The notes under the pieces: generated by a model
Database searches by the model: none
Seen by the model: the letters and a program-made list of their open reading frames with translations, nothing else
Told to the model about the DNA's origin: nothing
Part shown: piece by piece, positions 1-6,367 of the stretch
Numbering within the stretch: the first letter of the stretch is position 1
Layout: each line of letters starts with the position of its first letter
Origin: a bacterium
GTDB taxonomy: Bacteria > Bacillota > Clostridia > Christensenellales > CAG-138
Assembly (NCBI GenBank): GCA_029218485.1
Contig: JAQXRK010000109.1
Coordinates: 1 to 6,901, forward strand
DNA length: 6,901 nucleotides
Direction: 5' to 3'
Program-made: the position numbers and the translations under genes

Positions 1-507
1 TAACAGGCTGTTGACCGCAACGCCCAACAGGATCAGCGTGCCCCGGGACGCGCCGATCCGGCGTGCGAGGAGGCTGACCGTCATTACGGCGGCAAACGCC
101 CCGAAGAACGCGAAGAACGAGAGCCGCAAGCCGCCATAGACACCAAAGGCGGTGCAAAGAGTAACTGCCAAGCCGGCACCGGCGTTAACACCTATGATGC
201 TCGGAGATGCAAGATGATTGGCCAGCACGCCCTGTATCACCGCGCCCGATACGGCAAGCGCTGCCCCGCACATCAGCGAAGCAAGGGTTCTCGGAAGCCG
301 TACATACAAAAATATCTTTCCCTCCGCCGTGGCAGAAAGACCCTCCGAAAACGCCGAGACCATTCCGGACACGGAAAGCGGGGTGCTGCCGACAAAAATA
401 CCCAAAAAGGCTGCCGCAAACAGGAGCAGACATCCTGCAGCATACAGCCTGGTTATTCTTTTGCTTCTTTTATTGTTCGCTGAGCAGGATTTCGACAAGC
501 TGTTCAT
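1..507 (-). CDS. FecCD/BtuC-family ABC importer permease, 3' end cut by window
   Basis: Membrane-spanning permease of an ABC importer for iron-siderophore, heme or corrinoid-type chelates. The frame is open to base 1, giving 169 residues of the roughly 330 usual for the family; the C-terminal half is outside. A short basic N-terminus (about 1-20) precedes a hydrophobic segment at about 21-41, and further hydrophobic segments lie near 75-95, 108-122, 127-148 and from 157 on. Family hallmarks are RLPR (70-73), GAALAVSGAVIQG (81-93) and the segment NHLASPSIIGVNAGA (97-111), where most relatives have NPLA. The ATG at 507 is chosen because it is the first in frame before the first membrane segment and has AAAGG just upstream; a TTG three codons on is an alternative. 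It overlaps the end of the binding-protein gene by 38 nt, so translation is probably coupled. An ATPase gene is expected beyond the window edge (inference). The ligand is unknown. Confidence 0.9.
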   Translation of the reverse strand, partial: MNSLSKSCSANNKRSKRITRLYAAGCLLLFAAAFLGIFVGSTPLSVSGMVSAFSEGLSATAEGKIFLYVRLPRTLASLMCGAALAVSGAVIQGVLANHLASPSIIGVNAGAGLAVTLCTAFGVYGGLRLSFFAFFGAFAAVMTVSLLARRIGASRGTLILLGVAVNSLL

Positions 508-1438
508 AAGCCTTTGCCCAGTTTGCGTTGGGTTTGAGATTAAACAGCCGTCTGTCCATCATATGCAGCCGGTTGTTCACGACGGCATCCAGCTTGCCCC
601 ACGCCGGGTTTTCCTCCATCGATTTTGATAGATTCTTCAGGGCGGCCGTATCGTCTCCCATCGCTACTGCGAAAATCCGGTACGGCTCCTGACGAATAAT
701 GCTCTCAATGCTCAGATTATCGAGCAGCGTTTTGTCGCTGTCGGCAATATTGATACAGCCAAGGTCTTTCAGCATTGCGCCAAGCACCGTTCCCTCGCTG
801 CCCTTTGCCTTGAGCAGATTCGCAGAGGTCCGGAGCAGCAGCACCGTTCGCTTATCCTCAGGCAGGTTTGCCGCGGAAAACTCGCTCTTGATTCTCTCAA
901 TCCGCTCCTTTACCTTGAGGCCGTTTTGCTCATACAAATCCTTTCTGCCCGTGATATCGGTACAGATATCGAGCATGGAAAGGTAATCGTAAAAGGTATC
1001 CACATCGAAATAGGCGACCGTAATCCCCGCATTTTCAAGCGTTTGCCTCATTTTGACATCCGCAGCGGTCGATGCGCTCGCAATGACAAAATCGGGCTCG
1101 GAAGAAAGCAACAGCTCGAGGTTCGGAGAGTGCGCGCCGCCCAGATTTACGGCGTTTTGCAGATCAAGGCCGAAATCGTCCCACGCGTCTTCCGCTGCGC
1201 CGCAGAGTGTGCCGCCCGCCGCCACCCAGGTGTCGGCGAAGCTGCCGAGCAGGGCGGCTACCCGTTCAGGATTCTTCTCTACGGTAACCGTCCGCTCCAG
1301 CGCATCCGTAAAGGTCACGGTATTGCCTGTTGCGGGGCTGTTATCCACTTTGGCACAGCCGCAAAAAGGTGCGATCAGGAGAACAGCTATCGAAAATAAG
1401 CAAATAGCTTTAGTCGCCAATGAGCTTCTTTTCAACAT
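470..1438 (-). CDS. FecB/BtuF-like substrate-binding lipoprotein of metal-chelate ABC importer
   Basis: Extracellular solute-binding lipoprotein, 322 residues, a normal length for the family (PeripBP_2/FecB type). It should capture a metal chelate outside the membrane and deliver it to the permease encoded next. The N-terminus has basic residues (KR at 3-4), a hydrophobic stretch (about 11-25) and a lipobox-like FCGC ending at Cys28, the probable lipid-attached residue. Two lobes follow. Family-like patterns include TDALERTVTVEKNPERVAAL (44-63), SPNLELLLSSEPDFVIA (104-120), the NPAW segment at 277-280 and the NRLHMMD segment at 289-295 near the end. AGGA lies 7 nt before the ATG. The start overlaps the end of the reductase gene by 29 nt, and the end overlaps the permease by 38 nt, placing it in the middle of a coupled operon. 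The ligand (ferric siderophore, heme, corrinoid or other) cannot be told from sequence alone. Confidence 0.9.
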   Translation of the reverse strand: MLKRSSLATKAICLFSIAVLLIAPFCGCAKVDNSPATGNTVTFTDALERTVTVEKNPERVAALLGSFADTWVAAGGTLCGAAEDAWDDFGLDLQNAVNLGGAHSPNLELLLSSEPDFVIASASTAADVKMRQTLENAGITVAYFDVDTFYDYLSMLDICTDITGRKDLYEQNGLKVKERIERIKSEFSAANLPEDKRTVLLLRTSANLLKAKGSEGTVLGAMLKDLGCINIADSDKTLLDNLSIESIIRQEPYRIFAVAMGDDTAALKNLSKSMEENPAWGKLDAVVNNRLHMMDRRLFNLKPNANWAKAYEQLVEILLSEQ

Positions 1439-2339
1439 AATCGAATCCTAATCTGTTCACTGTATCCGCAAAGCGCTCCCCCTTGATTCCCTCATCGCGG
1501 AAAAGATGAATCGCCCTTTCAAGCGTATCCATGACCTCCTCCTCAGAGGTGAAAAGCTTTGACAGCGGTCTGCCCATGGCGGTATTCTTTCCCCAGCGGC
1601 CGCCAATGCACACCTTGTAGGCCTCACTCGCCTCTTCAAACACGCCAAAGGGGCATTTGCCATGACAACGGCCGCAATTATTGCAGATGCCGGCATCGAT
1701 ATGGATCTTGCCGTCAACGAGCGAGACGGCTTTCATGGGGCAGGCAAGTTCCGCCGCACACTTCTTGCAGCCGTGACACTTTTCATTGTCCGGCGTAAAA
1801 ATACGCTGCCCGATGACGCCGAAATCGTTGAGGTCTGGCTTGACGCAGTTGTTGGGACAGCCCCCTACTGCGATCTTAAACTTGTGAGGCAGGGCGACAC
1901 TACGGTAACCCTCATAAAATTTCTCATGGATTTTCTGACTCAACGCGAAGGTGTCGATCAGTCCGAACTGGCAGGTCGTTCCCTTGCAGGAAACAACGGG
2001 GCGTACTTTGGCACCCGTTCCGCCCGTTTCCAGTCCTCTTTCCCGTAAATACATGATCAATGCGGGAATTTTATCGTACGGAACGCCCTGAATCTCAAGC
2101 GTCATCCTGCCCGTCAGCGTGATTTCGGACGAACCGAAGATTTCGGCAGCTTCCGCAACGGCTTTCTGTTCGGCCGCGGTGATTTTGCCGTTTCCCGTAA
2201 TGACTCTGACATTAAAAACATCCTCATACCGCTTGTCCTTCAGACAGCCGAGGCTCTTCACCTTTGCGATCTGCTCCGCCGTGAGTTTTCCATCTTTGGG
2301 CGTCATTCCGACAGCTTCAAACTCTTTTGCATTGCTCAT
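1410..2339 (-). CDS. Siroheme sulfite/nitrite reductase-like protein with two [4Fe-4S] ferredoxin clusters (AsrC-like)
   Basis: Predicted cytoplasmic siroheme [4Fe-4S] reductase of the compact anaerobic sulfite reductase type (AsrC-like); such enzymes reduce sulfite to sulfide or act on nitrite. It has 309 residues. A ferredoxin-like half domain (about 40-105) carries TGRMTLEIQG (76-85). The siroheme-cluster cysteines are C118 and C123 (C-x4-C) and C161 and C165 (GGCPNNC). HKFK (152-155) holds the lysine pair expected to bind the anionic substrate. Inserted ferredoxin motifs are C188-x2-C191-x2-C194-x5-C200P and C219-x2-C222-x2-C225-x3-C229P, which would feed electrons to the siroheme centre. 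I chose the ATG at 2339, with GGAG 8 nt upstream. The in-frame ATG at 2369 lies only about 9 nt from the predicted transcription start and has no good ribosome site. No asrA or asrB partner is visible; the gene opens an operon with an ABC importer. Sulfite as the substrate is an inference; a role in handling the imported chelate is also possible. Confidence 0.88.
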   Translation of the reverse strand: MSNAKEFEAVGMTPKDGKLTAEQIAKVKSLGCLKDKRYEDVFNVRVITGNGKITAAEQKAVAEAAEIFGSSEITLTGRMTLEIQGVPYDKIPALIMYLRERGLETGGTGAKVRPVVSCKGTTCQFGLIDTFALSQKIHEKFYEGYRSVALPHKFKIAVGGCPNNCVKPDLNDFGVIGQRIFTPDNEKCHGCKKCAAELACPMKAVSLVDGKIHIDAGICNNCGRCHGKCPFGVFEEASEAYKVCIGGRWGKNTAMGRPLSKLFTSEEEVMDTLERAIHLFRDEGIKGERFADTVNRLGFDYVEKKLIGD

Positions 2340-2347
2340 GTATTGAT

Positions 2348-2351
2348 CTCC
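2348..2351 (-). promoter_or_regulatory. Shine-Dalgarno site of the reductase gene (decides the start)
   Basis: GGAG on the minus strand sits 8 nt before the ATG at 2339. No comparable site precedes the other in-frame ATG at 2369, so the shorter product is preferred. Confidence 0.7.
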
Positions 2352-2363
2352 GATCTTCCGATT

Positions 2364-2379
2364 CACCATGAAATTGGTG
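2364..2379. repeat. Short inverted repeat at the predicted transcription start
   Basis: CACCA (2364-2368) and TGGTG (2375-2379) form a perfect 5-bp inverted repeat around a 6-nt spacer. It overlaps the predicted +1 (about 2378) of the reductase-importer operon, where a repressor could act. The arms are short and could be chance; no regulator is identified. Confidence 0.3.
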
Positions 2380-2384
2380 GTTCG

Positions 2385-2413
2385 ATGATAGCATAATCGA
2401 TATGGTGTGTCAA
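2385..2413 (-). promoter_or_regulatory. Sigma-A-type promoter of the reductase-ABC importer operon
   Basis: On the minus strand a perfect -35 TTGACA (2413-2408) is followed by a 17-bp spacer and the -10 TATCAT (2390-2385, five of six consensus bases). A TG one base before the -10 makes it an extended -10 element. Transcription should start near 2378, leaving a leader of about 40 nt that is too short for a riboswitch. No other promoter of this quality was seen between the three downstream genes, so they probably share it. Confidence 0.8.
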
Positions 2414-2563
2414 CTTGGTCTAAAGTACGATACGGACAGGGCGAATTCCGCTGCCGAACGAATGTGAAGCAGCCCGCGTTTCAAGCCAAACGGAGTTGCG
2501 GAAGTATCCCCCATCTCATTCTGTTTTCGTGCGGAAAACCGGATTTCTGCGCGTTTGCTTCAT
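2414..2563. other. Intergenic stretch with no recognised gene
   Basis: This is the middle of the 345-base gap between the reductase and ppdK genes. I see only weak structure: a 6-bp inverted repeat GTTTTC/GAAAAC (2523-2528 and 2534-2539) and a 10-bp palindrome CTTCATGAAG beside the terminator. Open frames across it are short, lack ribosome sites and run through the terminator, so no gene is called. Confidence 0.6.
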
Positions 2564-2604
2564 GAAGAAAGAAAGGCCCCAAAGCCTTTCGGCTTTGGGG
2601 CCTT
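2564..2604 (-). terminator. Rho-independent terminator of ppdK
   Basis: A perfect 14-bp inverted repeat (arms 2573-2586 and 2591-2604) forms a GC-rich stem. In the minus-strand transcript it is closed by a GAAA tetraloop and followed by a T-rich run, TCTTTCTTC. It lies 80 nt past the ppdK stop. The plus-strand side lacks a T-run, so it works for the minus strand. It separates ppdK from the downstream reductase operon. Confidence 0.92.
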
Positions 2605-2684
2605 GTTCCCGTATTGGTGCCGGATGCCGATTTTGTATCAACGACAGAATCGGTTATCCGATCCAAGGCAAGCGACCTTTTGCG

Positions 2685-5312
2685 TCAGCCGACCTTGATC
2701 TTTGCCTGCGCGGCAGCGAGGCGCGCGATCGGCACGCGGAACGGCGAGCAGGACACATAGTTCAGACCGATCTTCTGGCAGAACTCAATCGAAGAGGGAT
2801 CGCCGCCGTGTTCGCCGCAGATACCCATCTTGATATCCGGTCTGGTCGATCTGCCGAGCTCTGCCGCCATCTTCATCAGGCGACCGACGCCCTCCTGGTC
2901 CACGCGGGAGAACGGGTCGAACTCGAAGATCTTCTTCTTGTAATAATCCTCGAGGAACTTGCCGGCATCATCGCGCGAGAAGCCGAACGTCATCTGCGAG
3001 AGATCGTTCGTACCAAAGGAGAAGAACTCCGCATACTTGGCGATGTGATCCGCGATCAGCGCCGCACGCGGCACTTCAATCATGGTACCCACGCGGTACG
3101 GCAGATCCATATCGCGCTCCTGCATGACCTGCTGGGCCGTCCTGTCGACGACCATCTTGACGTATTTGAGCTCCTTGGGATCGCCCACGAGCGGGATCAT
3201 GATCTCGGGAATGACGGCGATGCCCTCCTCCTTGCGCGTTTCGATAGCAGCCTCGATGACCGCGCGGGTCTGCATCTCCGCAATCTCCGGGTAGGTGACC
3301 GCCAGACGGCAGCCGCGATGTCCCAGCATCGGATTGAACTCATGGAGGTTGACCACCGCCAGCTTGAGCTCCTCAAACGCGAGGCCCATCTCCTTGGCCA
3401 GCGCGCGGATATCCGAATCCTCGGTGGGCAGGAACTCATGCAACGGCGGGTCGAGGAAGCGGATGGTCACCGGACGGCCGCCCATCGCCTTGTAGATGCC
3501 CTTAAAATCGCTGCGCTGCATGGGCAGGAGCTTGGCGAGCGCTCTGCGGCGGGTTGTTTCATCCTTGGCGACGATCATCTCGCGCACGGCCGGAATGCGG
3601 TTTTCATCGAAGAACATATGCTCCGTGCGGCAGAGGCCGAGTCCCTCCGCGCCAAACTTCACCGCGACCTCGGCGTCATGCGGGTTGTCCGCGTTCGTGC
3701 GCACCTTGAGCGTGCGCACCGAGTCAGCCCACTCCATGATGGTTGCAAAGTTGCCGGACACCTGCGCCTCGATCGTCGGAAGCGCCGTTCCGTAAACGTT
3801 GCCGGTGGAGCCGTCCAGCGAGATCCAGTCTCCCTCATGGAACTTATAGCCGGTCGTTGTGCTGAACGTGCGGTTCTTTTCCACAATGATGACATCGGAG
3901 CAGCCCGCTACGCAGCAGGTACCCATGCCGCGCGCAACAACCGCTGCGTGCGACGTCATGCCGCCGCGCGCCGTGAGCACGCCCTCGGCCGCATACATGC
4001 CCTCGATATCCTCCGGCGAGGTCTCAAGCCGCACCAGAATGACCTTTTCGCCCCGCTTCTTCGCCTCGATGGCGTCGGCGGCATTGAAATAGATCTTTCC
4101 GCAGGCGGCGCCCGGGGAGGCCGGCAGGCCGGTTGCGATCGGCTCGGCCTTTTCAAGCGCTTCCGGCTCAAACTTCGGGTGCAGCAGCGAGTCGAGCGAG
4201 CGGGGATCGATCTTCATCAGCGCTTCCTCGCGCGTAATCATGCCCTCATTGACCATGTCCACCGCAATCTGCAGCGCCGCGGCGGCGGTACGCTTGCCGT
4301 TACGCGTTTGCAGCATGAACAGGCGGCCGTGCTCGATCGTAAACTCCATGTCCTGCATGTCGCGGTAATGCGTTTCGAGCTTGTTGGCGATAGCGGCAAA
4401 CTGCGCGTACACCTCCGGCTGGCTGTCCTTGAGCGCCTCGATCGGCGACGGCGTGCGAATGCCCGCAACGACGTCCTCACCCTGCGCGTTCATCAGGAAC
4501 TCGCCGTAGAGTCTCGCTTCTCCGGTGGAAGGATTACGCGTAAATGCGACACCTGTTCCGCAATCGTCGCCCATGTTGCCAAACACCATGGACTGCACGT
4601 TGACGGCCGTTCCCCACTCCGACGGAATGTCGTTCTTGCGCCGGTAAATGATCGCGCGCGGGTTGTCCCAGCTGCGGAACACCGCTTTGATCGCCTCCAG
4701 CAGCTGGACCTTCGGGTCCTGCGGGAACGGCATGTTCTTCTCGACCTCATAGAGGATCTTGTAGCGGCGGACGATCTCCTTGAGGTTTTCCGCGGTCAGC
4801 TCCGTATCCAGTTTGCAGCCGTTCTGCCGCTTGACATCGTCAAAGATCTCGTCAAACTTGCTCTTCTCCACCTCCATCACCACTTCGGAAAACATCTGAA
4901 TGAACCGGCGATAGCTGTCGAACGCGAAGCGCTCGTTGTTGGTCAGATTCGCAAGGCCGACCACGGTTTCATCGTTCAGTCCGAGGTTCAGGATGGTATC
5001 CATCATGCCCGGCATGGATGCGCGCGCGCCGGAGCGCACGGACACCAGAAACGGGTTTGCGGGGTCGCCGAAACGCTTTCCGGCGTCTGCCTCTGTCTTT
5101 GCAAGCGCATCGAAAATCTGCGTGATGATTTCCTCTTCGATGACTTTGCCGCAGGCATAGTAACGGTTGCAGGCCTCCGTCGACACGGTGAAGCCGAAGG
5201 GTACCGGCAGTCCCAGCGAGGTCATCTCCGCCAGGTTGGCACCCTTGCCACCCAGCAGATCGCGCATGGACGCGTTTCCCTCACTGAACAGGTACACATA
5301 CTTGTGTTCCAA
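2685..5312 (-). CDS. ppdK: Pyruvate, phosphate dikinase (PPDK)
   Basis: Cytoplasmic enzyme that reversibly converts pyruvate + ATP + phosphate to phosphoenolpyruvate + AMP + pyrophosphate. In anaerobes it serves pyrophosphate-linked glycolysis or gluconeogenesis. The 875 residues are full length and close to the Clostridium symbiosum enzyme. The N-terminal ATP-grasp region runs to about 340 (GGKGANLAEM 21-30, SVRSGARASMPGMMDT 91-106, QTRNGKR 335-341). The swivelling phosphohistidine domain follows (GGMTSHAAVVARGMG 450-464; phospho-acceptor His455). The C-terminal TIM barrel holds R562, R618, E746, N769 and Cys832 in CGEHGGDPSS. Thr453, two residues before the histidine, is the residue that PPDK regulatory kinase/phosphatases modify in other organisms; no such regulator gene is in the window. 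The start is TTG at 5312, with GGGAGG 7 nt upstream. It has its own promoter and terminator, 105 nt after recO. No catalytic residue is missing. Confidence 0.98.
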   Translation of the reverse strand: MEHKYVYLFSEGNASMRDLLGGKGANLAEMTSLGLPVPFGFTVSTEACNRYYACGKVIEEEIITQIFDALAKTEADAGKRFGDPANPFLVSVRSGARASMPGMMDTILNLGLNDETVVGLANLTNNERFAFDSYRRFIQMFSEVVMEVEKSKFDEIFDDVKRQNGCKLDTELTAENLKEIVRRYKILYEVEKNMPFPQDPKVQLLEAIKAVFRSWDNPRAIIYRRKNDIPSEWGTAVNVQSMVFGNMGDDCGTGVAFTRNPSTGEARLYGEFLMNAQGEDVVAGIRTPSPIEALKDSQPEVYAQFAAIANKLETHYRDMQDMEFTIEHGRLFMLQTRNGKRTAAAALQIAVDMVNEGMITREEALMKIDPRSLDSLLHPKFEPEALEKAEPIATGLPASPGAACGKIYFNAADAIEAKKRGEKVILVRLETSPEDIEGMYAAEGVLTARGGMTSHAAVVARGMGTCCVAGCSDVIIVEKNRTFSTTTGYKFHEGDWISLDGSTGNVYGTALPTIEAQVSGNFATIMEWADSVRTLKVRTNADNPHDAEVAVKFGAEGLGLCRTEHMFFDENRIPAVREMIVAKDETTRRRALAKLLPMQRSDFKGIYKAMGGRPVTIRFLDPPLHEFLPTEDSDIRALAKEMGLAFEELKLAVVNLHEFNPMLGHRGCRLAVTYPEIAEMQTRAVIEAAIETRKEEGIAVIPEIMIPLVGDPKELKYVKMVVDRTAQQVMQERDMDLPYRVGTMIEVPRAALIADHIAKYAEFFSFGTNDLSQMTFGFSRDDAGKFLEDYYKKKIFEFDPFSRVDQEGVGRLMKMAAELGRSTRPDIKMGICGEHGGDPSSIEFCQKIGLNYVSCSPFRVPIARLAAAQAKIKVG

Positions 5313-5319
5313 CTGAATT

Positions 5320-5325
5320 CCTCCC
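5320..5325 (-). promoter_or_regulatory. Strong Shine-Dalgarno that supports the TTG start of ppdK
   Basis: GGGAGG on the minus strand is placed 7 nt before the TTG at 5312. The residues right after the TTG (EHKYVYLFSEGNASMRDLL) already match the PPDK N-terminus, and there is no earlier in-frame ATG, so the non-ATG start is well supported. Confidence 0.85.
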
Positions 5326-5350
5326 TTTTCTTCTTTTCTCTAGCGAACGT

Positions 5351-5379
5351 AGTATAGACGGATAGCCTGAAAAATGCAA
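5351..5379 (-). promoter_or_regulatory. Predicted sigma-A-type promoter of ppdK
   Basis: On the minus strand TTGCAT (5379-5374) and TATACT (5356-5351, five of six consensus bases) are 17 bp apart. The -35 is only partly consensus. Transcription would start near 5344, about 30 nt before the TTG start. An imperfect 16-bp dyad (5375-5390) covers the -35. No terminator separates recO from this promoter, so some read-through from recO is possible. Confidence 0.65.
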
Positions 5380-5390
5380 CATATCATGCA
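5375..5390. repeat. Imperfect dyad over the ppdK -35 element
   Basis: TGCAACAT and ATCATGCA form two 8-bp half-sites matching at six of eight positions when one is inverted. Its place over the -35 suits a repressor site, but the match is weak, the area is AT-rich, and it does not fit the catabolite-control (cre) consensus. No regulator is assigned. Confidence 0.3.
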
Positions 5391-5417
5391 GAATTTGAAC
5401 TATTTTTCTAAAATATC

Positions 5418-6155
5418 TCAGAATTGCTTTAAAAACGCAAGGATTCTTGCACCATAGTCGAGGGTTTCCCCGACCTGTTCCGTAAGAAATGTCGTAAGTT
5501 CCGCGCGCAGCGCGGGCGTGAGGCGCACGCGGCACATCGTGTTGTCCTCCAGCAGCAGCATGCGGCGCATGGCCTCCAGAGAGGTCTTCTGCACCTCCCT
5601 TGCGCCGCTGTTGCAGGCGGCACAAACCGCGCCGCCGGCATGCGCCGACGCATAGACATGCGCATCGGCGCGCAGGTCCCGTCCGCAGCGCGCGCAGGAG
5701 GTGATCGCCGGGCAGTAGCCGATCACCTGCAGATAGCGAACCAGATAGCAGAGAAACAGGTCGATCGGTTCCGTTTCTGCATACGCAAGAAAGGACAGCG
5801 CATGATAGAGCAGCGAGAACAGCGGCTTGTTCGGCTCCCGCTCCTGCACCGCTTCGTGTGCAAGCTGCAGCATGGCTGAGCCGATGGCAAAGCGGTCGAT
5901 ATCCTCACGGATGGGGAAAAAGGTCTCCTGAATCGTGCACTGGTTGACGGTACACTTTTCCTTGCCCTGATACAGTTCAAATTCGCCGAACACGAACGGC
6001 TGCGCAACGGGGAGCAGGGGGCTTGTCGGCTTGCGGCATCCGCGCGCCTTTGCGTCAATACGCCCCTGCTCAATCGTGAAGATACTGATAATCCTGTCGT
6101 TTTCGCTGTAGTTTACATACCGCGTGACAATTCCCGTCGCACAGACCAGCGCCAT
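5418..6155 (-). CDS. recO: DNA repair protein RecO
   Basis: Recombination mediator of the RecFOR pathway. It binds single-stranded DNA and SSB, anneals strands and helps RecR load RecA at gaps. The 245 residues are normal for the family. The N-terminal OB fold (about 1-80) has the family-like segment ARGCRKPTSPLLPVAQPF (37-54). A helical region follows, with a zinc-binding site C154-x2-C157 and C178-x2-C181 in the C-terminal part, as in Gram-positive RecO proteins. AGGA lies 7 nt before the ATG and overlaps the stop codon of the yqzL-like gene; the genes are 9 nt apart and surely cotranscribed. The position downstream of era is the usual Firmicutes order. No terminator hairpin is seen after the stop. 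Confidence 0.95.
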   Translation of the reverse strand: MALVCATGIVTRYVNYSENDRIISIFTIEQGRIDAKARGCRKPTSPLLPVAQPFVFGEFELYQGKEKCTVNQCTIQETFFPIREDIDRFAIGSAMLQLAHEAVQEREPNKPLFSLLYHALSFLAYAETEPIDLFLCYLVRYLQVIGYCPAITSCARCGRDLRADAHVYASAHAGGAVCAACNSGAREVQKTSLEAMRRMLLLEDNTMCRVRLTPALRAELTTFLTEQVGETLDYGARILAFLKQF

Positions 6156-6164
6156 ATCGCATTC

Positions 6165-6290
6165 CTATTTCTCGGACGGTGGCGCCTCCTGCGCCGCGCG
6201 CAGAGCCCGATACATCAAATAGGCGCCGATCTCTCCGGTGTCCATGAACCGCTTCCACATGCGGTTCTGTTGTTCCCTGCTCGAATCCAT
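6165..6290 (-). CDS. yqzL: YqzL-like small protein
   Basis: A 41-residue protein in the slot between era and recO, where Bacillus subtilis has yqzL. Its core is W12KRFMDTGEIGAYLMY27: Trp, Phe, Thr-Gly, Ile and Tyr-Leu-x-Tyr in the spacing I recall for the YqzL-like family. The tail is alanine-rich and polar (APPSEK). There is no membrane segment or signal peptide. The function of this family is not known to me. A strong AAGGAGG lies 9 nt before the ATG at 6290, and the TAG is 9 nt before recO. Overlapping longer frames lack such a ribosome site. The 77-nt space from the era stop holds a 10-bp palindrome ATGCGCGCAT (6331-6340) but no convincing promoter, so the gene is probably read from upstream. 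Confidence 0.85.
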   Translation of the reverse strand: MDSSREQQNRMWKRFMDTGEIGAYLMYRALRAAQEAPPSEK

Positions 6291-6367
6291 TGCGCACAAC
6301 CTCCTTGTCCATTAGTATGGCAGGCGGGGAATGCGCGCATGAAACGAAAAATCTGGAAGCGGCGTGC

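Noticed and set aside
185..433. An 82-codon minus-strand frame inside the permease region
   Set aside because: The other minus-strand frame across this stretch encodes clear FecCD permease motifs and is open to the window edge; this one is a shadow.
2340..2369. Earlier ATG at 2369 as the start of the reductase
   Set aside because: It would lie about 9 nt from the predicted transcription start with no Shine-Dalgarno, while the ATG at 2339 has GGAG at the right distance.
2340..2413. Possible cobalamin or other riboswitch before the reductase-importer operon
   Set aside because: The predicted leader is only about 40 nt and contains no riboswitch-like conserved core.
2481..2666. A 61-codon minus-strand frame between ppdK and the reductase gene
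   Set aside because: It passes through the terminator hairpin, has no ribosome site and resembles nothing I know.
2496..5357. A 953-codon open frame on the plus strand opposite ppdK
   Set aside because: It is an antisense shadow of ppdK produced by the GC-rich codon use. It runs through the ppdK terminator and promoter, its product is full of Arg, His and Leu with no family resemblance, and no ribosome site was seen, whereas ppdK on the other strand has every catalytic motif.
5281..5625. A 114-codon minus-strand frame across the recO-ppdK gap
   Set aside because: It overlaps the 3' end of recO in another frame, crosses the ppdK promoter and start, and has a low-complexity composition with no recognisable domain.
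6070..6312. An 80-codon minus-strand frame starting in the era-yqzL gap
   Set aside because: It overlaps both the yqzL-like gene and recO in another frame. The ribosome site AAGGAGG lies after its ATG and belongs to the ATG at 6290.
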